Source: an uncultured Flavobacterium sp. (GTDB taxonomy: Bacteria; Bacteroidota; Bacteroidia; Flavobacteriales; Flavobacteriaceae). From it: a DNA stretch of 34,955 nt. Position numbers and translations under genes: made by a program. The DNA is taken from positions 1-34,955 of the forward strand of contig NZ_CANRNX010000018.1 of the NCBI RefSeq assembly GCF_947632075.1, given 5' to 3'. The notes below the pieces were generated by a model that was given only the letters and a program-made list of their open reading frames with translations, did not search any database and was not told the origin of the DNA. Below, in pieces: positions 17,392 through 24,696 of the stretch (positions within the stretch are counted from its first letter, which is position 1; the number at the start of each line of letters is the position of its first letter).

Positions 17392-18600
17392 TTATAGGTT
17401 ATCTACTTTAATAAGCTCGGCATGTTTTGCATAATACGCATATTTTATATTTGTAGATTTTTCGTAGGTTCTAATTATTAAATAATCGCCTAATTTATAA
17501 TGAAAATTATTGGGTAATAAACAATTTTCAACATATAGTTTACCTCTATCATCTTGTTGTACATAACCTGTAATAGGTTCTAAAATTGGGTTTGTTTCCC
17601 AAAGTAATTTGTTGTTTTCTATATTACTATTTGCCTTGCCGTAGGCATAATACCATAAATACATATCGCATAAAATGTATAATAATTGTTTAAAAATATA
17701 CGAACTTTTTATTTGGTTTTGATAATGATCTACGTTTACTATGTATTGTTGATCGGCTTGGTTGGTATGCGAGGCGGCATTGGTTATTTTTAAAAATAGC
17801 TCAAGATTTAATTCTAAAATTTTGGGCATCAAAGATTTCTTACATTTTACAGCTAAGATATCACAATTTTTTCCTGAAATAAAACGTACAGATTGCGAAA
17901 TGTTTAATTTGCCATAATCATCTATACAACGTTGGTGTAATATGGCTAATTTGTGGGCATGCCTAAACAAATGCTCTAACATTTTACGGAAATGATTAAA
18001 CATAACTTCGGTGGTAATAACCGATGTTTTAGCATCTAACTGTTTAAAAATGTTTAGCATAACCTCTAAATCAGTAGATGGTATATCAATATATTCACAG
18101 GCTTCAAAAAAAGATTTATTTTTTCTGATGACATCGTTATTTTTTGAATGACTAATTTCTAATACTAAATCATCAATTAATTTCATATCATCTAATGTTT
18201 TTGTGTAAAAAACCAATTCTTTTCTACCAAACTTGTGTGTGATTTGAAAAGGTGTAATTGTATCTGCAAAATCTTCATTACTTAGATTTTTTGGTGCGCC
18301 TGTGTACACAAACCAAGGCAATAATCTGCTGTTGTTTATTTCTTTTAGTTTGTTTAAGGAATGGTATAAACCTTTGTTTGTATCGGTTAAATCTTTTTCA
18401 CTTTGGTAACCTCGGGCATCTAAAATTACCGCATGAAATTGATGCAAATGATCTTGTTCAATAATTTGCATACCTTTTTCGTGGTACATTTCGCCAATAA
18501 TCTCAATATTATGGAGAGCCGCTAAATTTATAATTGCCTCTAAACTTTTTTCGCCAAATTTATCGTCTATTAATAGTACTTTATATTCACTCATTTTCAT
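17392..18600 (-). CDS. response-regulator-like protein with HEPN/DUF4145-like C-terminal part
   Basis: A 402-aa protein. The N-terminal ~150 residues have a receiver layout: acidic pair D12-D13 after VLLI, probable phospho-acceptor D61 in VILDARG, T100 in FVYTG, and a Lys in THKFGRKE (K123 or K127). The C-terminal ~240 residues are mostly helical with no visible DNA-binding helix-turn-helix. They contain FRKMLEHLFRHAHK (204-217) and ITNAASHTN (272-280) followed by an aromatic helix, a spacing that resembles DUF4145/HEPN domains and the N-terminus of the HsdR encoded nearby. The start overlaps the end of the kinase fusion gene by up to 14 bp, so the two are very likely partners. The output could be protein interaction or RNA cleavage rather than transcription; this is inference. 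Confidence 0.7.
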   Translation of the reverse strand: MKMSEYKVLLIDDKFGEKSLEAIINLAALHNIEIIGEMYHEKGMQIIEQDHLHQFHAVILDARGYQSEKDLTDTNKGLYHSLNKLKEINNSRLLPWFVYTGAPKNLSNEDFADTITPFQITHKFGRKELVFYTKTLDDMKLIDDLVLEISHSKNNDVIRKNKSFFEACEYIDIPSTDLEVMLNIFKQLDAKTSVITTEVMFNHFRKMLEHLFRHAHKLAILHQRCIDDYGKLNISQSVRFISGKNCDILAVKCKKSLMPKILELNLELFLKITNAASHTNQADQQYIVNVDHYQNQIKSSYIFKQLLYILCDMYLWYYAYGKANSNIENNKLLWETNPILEPITGYVQQDDRGKLYVENCLLPNNFHYKLGDYLIIRTYEKSTNIKYAYYAKHAELIKVDNL

Positions 18601-21088
18601 CTAAATAATTTAGCTGTAGCTCAATTCCAAAAACAAATCCATCAGTTACTTGTGGGTCGTAGTTTGTTTGTATCACTGTAGCGCCATTTTTTTCGACTAA
18701 TGTTTTAATTATAAATCCACCTTTGCCGGTATTTTTATTTAAACCAAAGGCATATCCTTCTGTAAAATAGTCAAAACTATCAATAGTAGAAGGTGTTCCT
18801 GTATTTAAAAACTTTATAGATAATATACCGTTTTCTTTTTCAGTTACATCTAATTTAAATTTGTTACCGTCGTCTTCGCTTATAAAGTTTCCGTGTCGCT
18901 TCGCATTGTCAAAAATATTTTCTAACACCATTTCAAACTCTTTCTTGTTAAAATACGCATGGTATTCTTTTAAAGAATCTAAAACCTGTAAATCTATATA
19001 GGCTAAATTTCCTATAAGTGTTTTCTTTTGACTAAAAAACGTTTGAAGGGTTTTAACAATCGGTATTTTTTCTTTGGCAGTTAAAGTATTTTTTAGTTCG
19101 TACAAGTTTGACAACTCTTCTGAAATCTTGTTAGCAGCTTCAAAAACATCATTCACTACATCTTTTAAAAGTCGTGATTGATTAGCTAAAATGGGTGTTT
19201 TAAAAATTTCTGCTTGTTTTTCAGATACAATGTTTAATTCATTTACAGCGCCTATTAATTGTAATAAAGGACCGTTTCTTAGGTCGTGAAGTTTCCATTG
19301 CGACATAACAGTTTGCTCTTTAAGCAGGGCATCTATTGTGCTTTGTAACTTGAATTCTTTTATTTTGAATTTGTCATTTTCTGTTTTAGCTTCATGATAA
19401 ATGTTTTCTTGAGTAGTTACATTAGGAATAGCTAATTCAATATCTAGAAAATCATTGAGTGAAACTATTGGCATATTTGTTCCTGTTTGGGCTCTGTTAA
19501 ATTGCTCAATAAAGCTGGGCTCTGTAAATTTTAACAATAAATATTCGGGTAAAATTAAAGCTTCATTTACTTTAAATGCAGTAAAGTTAGGGTTAGCTAT
19601 AACGTTTTTATTTATTTTTTTTAAGTAACCAAATTTAAAATCTCTAAATCCTTTAAGATTGGTTATAATGCAATTTGTTTCATATAAACGATACGCTTGG
19701 AGGTTTGTTTCTGCTATTTTTTTATTATTATTAAAATCAAGATCAGAAAATGGATCCGATGTAAGGGTATTATAAGATATTGAGACAGCCTTTTCAAAAC
19801 TCTTTTTTGATTCTGCCGTATAAAACTGTCCGTTGATACGATAAATTAAATCGCGTAATTTATATTTGGTGTAACCGTCTGGTATTTCTATAAAGTATTT
19901 TAAATACTTACGAATGTTTAAAGTATAGTCGGTTTCAGAAATAAGGTTATAACTTATATTTATAGATGTAAGATAGCTGTCTGATTTTTGTTTCCATAAA
20001 TTTATAATTTCATCTATCCCATGGGTTGAAAATTCGGTTTGTTGATAATTACCTTTGTAATACGCGTCATGATAAGCTTCAATAGAAAACAGTGTGTTTT
20101 GCTTATTGTTTTTTTCTAATATTATAATAGAAGTAGGTTTAGAATTACGAAAAGACAAACCTGCTTTTAAGTTAATAATTCCTGTAAGGTATTTGTTATC
20201 TATTAAATTTCTTCTTAATTCAACATAACGTATGCGATTGCTTATTAACACTTCAGTAGGTATTAAAACAACAGCTTTGCCCTTATCAGCTAAATGATCA
20301 ATGATATACGATATATACTTTTCTATTTCAAAATTTCTCTCTCTAGAATCTCGTTGTTCTATGGGAGGTGAAGAAATGATATAATTGAATTGGTTTTTAC
20401 CAAAAAAGGGAGTTAAATCTTCATTAGAAAAAACATCTTGGTTTAAAATTTTTGCGTTTGGATAACCTGCAACAATTAGATTCATTTCACCTAACAAAGA
20501 AATATCTTTATTTATATCTTGGCCATAAAATTCTATTTTTTCATTATTTTGAAGGTTTAAACTTATTAACGATTTACCAAAACCAATGGTAGGATTATAA
20601 ACCGAGAAACTTGACGAGCTATCAATTTCTGTTAATAATACCCGCGCCATTAATTCATTTAAAGGCGAAGGTAATGTATGATATCCCCCTAAAGATTTTG
20701 CCTTAGCTTCTACAATATAATTAAAAAAATCGCTCAATAACGTTTGATCCAACTTATTTATAATTTCATTAAAAAACGAAATGTTACCTTGTAAAGCTGT
20801 AGGAGTTTTAATTGCTTTTAATAATGAAATATATTGTAAATGATTGGGATAGAACTCTAAAAACAAAGGCGCATTTAACTCTAAATACGTGATAAAATCT
20901 CCATGTTTGTTATAATTATAATCAACACTTTCTGAAGTGTAATTTTTGTTTTTTGTAATTAATTCATGACAAATATATCTATAATAGATTAAGAAAAACA
21001 CCAAGTAAACCATCTCGTTTTCATTTTGGTATTTAATTAATCTTTTCTCAATATCCATCCAATGATTTTGGAATATCTCTTGTTTCAT
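18587..21088 (-). CDS. fusion of HsdM-like methylase fold, HsdS-like recognition domain and histidine kinase
   Basis: An 833-aa soluble protein with three parts. Residues 1-400 follow the HsdM plan: helical start, motif I YNPTIGFGKSL (164-174), GQDIN, and motif IV ISSPPIEQ (238-245), where the canonical NPPF/Y has become SPPI, so methyl transfer is doubtful. Residues about 405-562 look like one half of HsdS: YTKYKLRDLIYRI at the start, LPEYLLLKF, RAQTGTNMPIVSL and the closing ELAIPNVTTQENI. A coiled coil (~565-600) leads into an H-box, KLHDLRNGPLLQL (H601), then a HATPase domain with N-box ENIFDNAKRHG (723-733), a Gly-containing turn NTG (762-764) and GKGGFIIKTLVEKNGA (788-803). I infer a kinase whose input is a DNA-binding, methylase-derived sensor. 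The gene lies 6 bp after the WYL gene and overlaps the receiver gene. Confidence 0.75.
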   Translation of the reverse strand: MKQEIFQNHWMDIEKRLIKYQNENEMVYLVFFLIYYRYICHELITKNKNYTSESVDYNYNKHGDFITYLELNAPLFLEFYPNHLQYISLLKAIKTPTALQGNISFFNEIINKLDQTLLSDFFNYIVEAKAKSLGGYHTLPSPLNELMARVLLTEIDSSSSFSVYNPTIGFGKSLISLNLQNNEKIEFYGQDINKDISLLGEMNLIVAGYPNAKILNQDVFSNEDLTPFFGKNQFNYIISSPPIEQRDSRERNFEIEKYISYIIDHLADKGKAVVLIPTEVLISNRIRYVELRRNLIDNKYLTGIINLKAGLSFRNSKPTSIIILEKNNKQNTLFSIEAYHDAYYKGNYQQTEFSTHGIDEIINLWKQKSDSYLTSINISYNLISETDYTLNIRKYLKYFIEIPDGYTKYKLRDLIYRINGQFYTAESKKSFEKAVSISYNTLTSDPFSDLDFNNNKKIAETNLQAYRLYETNCIITNLKGFRDFKFGYLKKINKNVIANPNFTAFKVNEALILPEYLLLKFTEPSFIEQFNRAQTGTNMPIVSLNDFLDIELAIPNVTTQENIYHEAKTENDKFKIKEFKLQSTIDALLKEQTVMSQWKLHDLRNGPLLQLIGAVNELNIVSEKQAEIFKTPILANQSRLLKDVVNDVFEAANKISEELSNLYELKNTLTAKEKIPIVKTLQTFFSQKKTLIGNLAYIDLQVLDSLKEYHAYFNKKEFEMVLENIFDNAKRHGNFISEDDGNKFKLDVTEKENGILSIKFLNTGTPSTIDSFDYFTEGYAFGLNKNTGKGGFIIKTLVEKNGATVIQTNYDPQVTDGFVFGIELQLNYLDENE

Positions 21089-21094
21089 ACTAAC

Positions 21095-22111
21095 TTATTT
21101 GTTGTAAAAATTCAACTGTTTAACAACTTCTTCTTTCACCTTATCTCTTAAAGATGCTGGTGCTAACACTTCAACATCGCTACCAAAAGATAGAATGGTA
21201 CTTAGTAACTCGCGGTTGTATTTTACGTTGATACCAATGGTATTTTCTACAGAGTTGTTATCGGCATCTTTGTAATCAAACTGAGTTCCGTGTAAAGGTT
21301 TAGATTTTACATATTGATATCTATTTTGAGAAAACTTTAATATTACATCTTGAGATAATTCCTCTTTGATATTGGTTACACCAATAATTTCATCAAAATA
21401 ATCAATAGCAGAAAAATCAACCTTTTTGTATTTAATTTTAGAGGGTTTTATTTCATTAATACGATCAAGCGCCATAATATTCAAATCATCGTATTTATGT
21501 GACCATGAAAACAAAAACCAACGGTTGTTGTATTGTTTCAAAAATTTAGGAGAAACAATAACTATTTCCTCTACTTTTCCATAAGGTTGGTAATGAATTT
21601 CTAATGTTTTCTTATTGATGATATAATCATATAATGACGATAAATGTTCTCTTCCCTGCAAGAATTCATTAATTTCAAATTGAATTGCAGGATTTTGATT
21701 GTCTGATTGTAAAACCGAACTTTTAAGAGCAGTTGCCATTTCACTATAATTTTCAAAGCCTTCTAAATTTTTAAATTGTTCTAAAAACTCGGCTACTTCT
21801 TTCATTTGCATTTTATCTCTTTGTGTTAATCCGTGTTTAGCAAAATCGTAATCTGGATCGCTGTAGTGGTATATCATAGTTTGTCCATCTCTATAGGTTT
21901 CAATCGGAGCGTCGTACCCTTCTGCACTACGCATGAATTTGATATCTTCGTATATTTGACGTTTAGATACACCTCTCTCCAAATCGTATTGATCTAACAA
22001 TACATCGTTTACTTGTTTTACTAACTTATCAATGTTAAATCTTCTTCCTGGATTAGAAAGACAATCATTAATTATTTTATATCGACTAAACGCGTGTTTT
22101 GATTTTGCCAT
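21095..22111 (-). CDS. WYL-domain transcriptional regulator
   Basis: A 338-aa regulator and the first gene of the defence operon. The N-terminal ~85 residues form a winged helix-turn-helix (FSRYKIINDCL, VSKRQIYEDIKFMR). The WYL domain shows IHYQPYG (172-178), PKFLKQYNNRWFLFSW (188-203) and ALDRI (214-218); a WCX-like C-terminal domain runs from ~255 to the end. WYL proteins bind nucleic-acid ligands or second messengers, and relatives such as BrxR and CapW repress phage-defence operons. A perfect 11-bp inverted repeat lies 34-79 bases upstream of the start and is the likely operator. The ligand is unknown. Confidence 0.9.
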   Translation of the reverse strand: MAKSKHAFSRYKIINDCLSNPGRRFNIDKLVKQVNDVLLDQYDLERGVSKRQIYEDIKFMRSAEGYDAPIETYRDGQTMIYHYSDPDYDFAKHGLTQRDKMQMKEVAEFLEQFKNLEGFENYSEMATALKSSVLQSDNQNPAIQFEINEFLQGREHLSSLYDYIINKKTLEIHYQPYGKVEEIVIVSPKFLKQYNNRWFLFSWSHKYDDLNIMALDRINEIKPSKIKYKKVDFSAIDYFDEIIGVTNIKEELSQDVILKFSQNRYQYVKSKPLHGTQFDYKDADNNSVENTIGINVKYNRELLSTILSFGSDVEVLAPASLRDKVKEEVVKQLNFYNK

Positions 22112-22144
22112 AAAAGGATTTTTATTTATTTAATTCAACAAATA

Positions 22145-22190
22145 ACAGAAAATGCACCTGTTTCATCTCCCTTTTCCTAGCATTTTCTGT
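22145..22190 (-). promoter_or_regulatory. candidate WYL operator: perfect 11-bp inverted repeat
   Basis: ACAGAAAATGC (22145-22155) and GCATTTTCTGT (22180-22190) are exact inverted copies with a 24-nt spacer, directly upstream of the WYL gene. A weak minus-strand -7-like box, TATATTTA, overlaps the distal arm at about 22191-22198, so binding would block the promoter. Binding by the adjacent WYL protein is inferred. Confidence 0.6.
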
Positions 22191-22196
22191 AAATAT

Positions 22197-22233
22197 AAAT
22201 AGTTTTTGCTACCGAACCTTAACTAAACTATTT
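22197..22233. repeat. 9-bp inverted repeat upstream of the WYL promoter region
   Basis: AAATAGTTT (22197-22205) and AAACTATTT (22225-22233) are exact inverted copies with a 19-nt spacer. The sequence is low in complexity, so chance is possible; it could be a second regulator site. Confidence 0.35.
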
Positions 22234-22276
22234 AAATAATAACTTTTTTTTAACAATTATAACCTCATTAAAACCA

Positions 22277-23539
22277 TTACTCTTCTAAAAGCTCCACATC
22301 TACCTCTAATTCAAGAGATTCCACAGCTTTCATACTGTTTCCTGCGATACCTCGAATAGAACCGTACATTTCAATGGTGTTTTTTGTAACCAATTCGATG
22401 TTTTTTTCACGTTTCTTCCATTGCGATTGCATCGCGCGTTTCTCTTTCTCTAAATCGGCTTTCATTGCAGTGAATCCACTAACAATCGCCTCAATTTGCA
22501 TACGGAACGCATCGCTGATTAGGAAATCATACAACAACTCTATTTTTCCTCCTTTGTTTTGCTGTGAAGCTAGAGCGGTATTGATACTGATTAACGACTG
22601 ACGTAAGACGCCTACCAACCCTTTGAACTCTTCGAAGGTACAAATCCAAACACCGTCTTTCATGCCCATACGCTGCATATCTTTTGGTAATACTTCGGTT
22701 ATCAATACGCCTATGTTGGCATTACAAGCTTGCATATCTGCTTTGAATTTTGGTATCCAAGCCTCTGAAAATGCTTTGGTACGTTTACTTTCGTAACAAA
22801 TAATTCCACAATTTTGTACCTCACGTGTATTGATAACTTGCACGCAATCGGCACCATTAGCCCCTTTTTTCACTTCTTCAATCGTATCTAACGGAAAGTG
22901 CGTTGTTAAGTACGTTTCAATGGCTAATTCTTGTACTTCACCTTGCAACTGCATAGAGCCTTGCTCTTGCTTGCGTTTCATTTCTTCGGTTAGTTTCTTT
23001 TGATCTTCTAACTGTTTGTGCAATTGCGCAAACTTAAATTCGTTTTCTTCATCAACTTTCTTTTGAATACGTTCTTTTTCTTGCGCCATTTGTTCGTTTA
23101 ACTTACGTTCGTTTTCGGCCTCTAGCTGCTCTTTCAATTCTTCTTTTTCACGTTTGATACGATCCAAATCAGCAGACATTTTGTTTAACTCTCTTAATTT
23201 TTGAGATTTTTCTGTGAGTTCCTTATTCAATGCTGCCAGTTGCTCTTGCTGTTCCTCTTCTACTTTTTTGCGCAATTCCTCTCGAATACGTTGTTCGGCA
23301 GCTTTTTTTTCTGTTTCAATACGCTCTTGAAACAAAGTTTCTTGCTCTTGTTTTTGCTGACTGAATGCTCGCTTTTCTGTTTCTAAAGCTTGTTGTTTCT
23401 CATTTAAATCTGCAGCCATTTTAAGTTCTTTCGCTTGGAACTCTTTGCGAAAGTTTTCTTCTAATTGATGTTTTAATACATCGTTTACATCTATTGATGT
23501 GTTACAATTTGGACAAGTAATGTGGGTAGAATTTTTCAT
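22277..23539 (-). CDS. DUF2130 family coiled-coil protein
   Basis: A 420-aa protein. It begins with a short CPNC motif (9-12), followed by a very long Glu/Lys/Gln-rich coiled coil (~25-205). The C-terminal globular part (~205-385) contains ETYLTTHFPLDTIEEVKKGA, GADCVQVIN, CGIICYESKRTKAFSEAWI (from ~242) and IGVLITEVLPKDM, as in DUF2130 proteins. The hydrophobic-strand and ESKRTK arrangement resembles a PD-(D/E)xK nuclease core, as in RmuC-type proteins, but I cannot confirm activity. It lies 46 bp after the 146-aa gene and probably shares its promoter. Its stop is 165 bp upstream of the WYL gene. Confidence 0.85.
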   Translation of the reverse strand: MKNSTHITCPNCNTSIDVNDVLKHQLEENFRKEFQAKELKMAADLNEKQQALETEKRAFSQQKQEQETLFQERIETEKKAAEQRIREELRKKVEEEQQEQLAALNKELTEKSQKLRELNKMSADLDRIKREKEELKEQLEAENERKLNEQMAQEKERIQKKVDEENEFKFAQLHKQLEDQKKLTEEMKRKQEQGSMQLQGEVQELAIETYLTTHFPLDTIEEVKKGANGADCVQVINTREVQNCGIICYESKRTKAFSEAWIPKFKADMQACNANIGVLITEVLPKDMQRMGMKDGVWICTFEEFKGLVGVLRQSLISINTALASQQNKGGKIELLYDFLISDAFRMQIEAIVSGFTAMKADLEKEKRAMQSQWKKREKNIELVTKNTIEMYGSIRGIAGNSMKAVESLELEVDVELLEE

Positions 23540-23585
23540 AAATAATTGATTTTAAATGGTAAATTGAATTTATTTTGTACTTTTT

Positions 23586-24026
23586 TTAGGAGTAGATGTA
23601 TTTTGTGTGATTAATTGATAATTCATATTCACAATATGGAAGATAATAACGGATTAAACGGGTTAAAACTTCTGAAAAAGTATTTGTGCTTTCTTTTTCT
23701 TGGTTCCAGTGATAGATGCATCCATTATTGAGGGGAACAGTATCATCTATAGCTGATAACAAATTTGTCATTTCCGTATTTTTTTCATCAACCTCTATTA
23801 ATATATAATGTACCGTGGCAGATAAAAACAAACCGTCGTCATATCGTATTTCAAAGGGAAAGTAAGCTACATTCCATTGTTTCACTTTATCCATCCATGC
23901 ACAGAAAGCTTTTTGAGTTTCCGCAGCATTATGTTGGGCATCTTTTACCTCAACTAACCATCCTTCTTTAAAAGGCAATGTTGAAACAAATTGGTTTAAT
24001 TTTTCTTTATCGATAACTTTTCTCAT
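23586..24026 (-). CDS. hypothetical protein, 146 aa
   Basis: I do not recognise a family. The protein is soluble, with a mixed alpha/beta look, no signal peptide and no membrane segment. Aromatic stretches WNVAYFPFEIRYDDGLFLSA and RYYLPYCEYEL are the most distinctive parts. It starts about 20 nt after a shared-element promoter (24051-24083) and is followed closely by the DUF2130 gene, so the two are probably one operon. Confidence 0.7.
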   Translation of the reverse strand: MRKVIDKEKLNQFVSTLPFKEGWLVEVKDAQHNAAETQKAFCAWMDKVKQWNVAYFPFEIRYDDGLFLSATVHYILIEVDEKNTEMTNLLSAIDDTVPLNNGCIYHWNQEKESTNTFSEVLTRLIRYYLPYCEYELSINHTKYIYS

Positions 24027-24050
24027 ACGATTTGTTTTTATTATTTACAG

Positions 24051-24083
24051 CAAACTTACAGCGTTAGTGTGCAGTATTAGTTC
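24051..24083 (-). promoter_or_regulatory. shared-element promoter for the 146-aa/DUF2130 operon (copy 3)
   Basis: Read on the minus strand: GAACTAATACTGCAC (24083-24069), exactly 10 nt, then the -7 box TAAGTTTG (24058-24051). The start codon follows at 24026. Confidence 0.75.
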
Positions 24084-24095
24084 ATACATTTTTTT

Positions 24096-24626
24096 TCAGG
24101 AATTTTCTTTTAATAATTCCCAATTGGTATGAAACTGTATATACAAATCGGCAGGTATTTTGTGGTTTTTAAAAAGATCTGTCAGGGTTTGCCATTCACT
24201 CATGTACAGCTCTTTAAAACGATCTATTTCAAAATCGTTAATAAACTCGGGTTTCATAGCAGCTTGTAATTGATCCCACGACAGCAAAGCTAAGTCATGC
24301 ACAAAACTTAAAGCTAATTCACCACTGTACAAGGCTTTAGAATCTATACAATCATATCCGCTGAACCGGTGTCGGTAATTACCAGTAAATATATTGTACA
24401 ATGCTTTCATTTGTTCGTAACTAAAATTAAAGTATAACGCTTGATATTTGAATACAAAATATACTGCGTACATGGACCCACTTATGGTTTTTATGGTGTG
24501 GTTATTAAGATATTGTATAAACTTTTCTCTTGTTTCAATAAGTTCTATATCGTTGTTGTATTTTAAGAAATCGATAGGTAAATATTGAATAGTTACGGTA
24601 GTTGGTTCTAAGGGATGTTTTTTCAT
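24096..24626 (-). CDS. hypothetical protein, 176 aa
   Basis: I do not recognise a family. It is a soluble, probably mostly helical protein rich in Tyr, Phe and His (VYFVFKYQALYFNFSYEQMK). There is no signal peptide and no catalytic motif that I can name. It lies 70 bp downstream of the RecQ-like helicase gene, separated by a 16-bp palindrome, and has no shared-element promoter of its own. It is either the last gene of the 222-aa/RecQ-like operon or controlled from the palindrome. Confidence 0.65.
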   Translation of the reverse strand: MKKHPLEPTTVTIQYLPIDFLKYNNDIELIETREKFIQYLNNHTIKTISGSMYAVYFVFKYQALYFNFSYEQMKALYNIFTGNYRHRFSGYDCIDSKALYSGELALSFVHDLALLSWDQLQAAMKPEFINDFEIDRFKELYMSEWQTLTDLFKNHKIPADLYIQFHTNWELLKENS

Positions 24627-24670
24627 AAGGATACAATTAATTAAATGATTACGATTTGTTTATGGATTAA

Positions 24671-24686
24671 AGCGACAGCTGTCGCT
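24671..24686. repeat. perfect 16-bp palindrome
   Basis: AGCGACAGCTGTCGCT equals its own reverse complement and is GC-rich against its AT-rich surroundings. It sits 10 bases beyond the stop of the RecQ-like gene and 45 bases before the start of the 176-aa gene. It lacks a real T tract, so an operator or RNA-stabilising hairpin is at least as likely as a terminator. Confidence 0.6.
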
Positions 24687-24696
24687 AAAGATTTAT

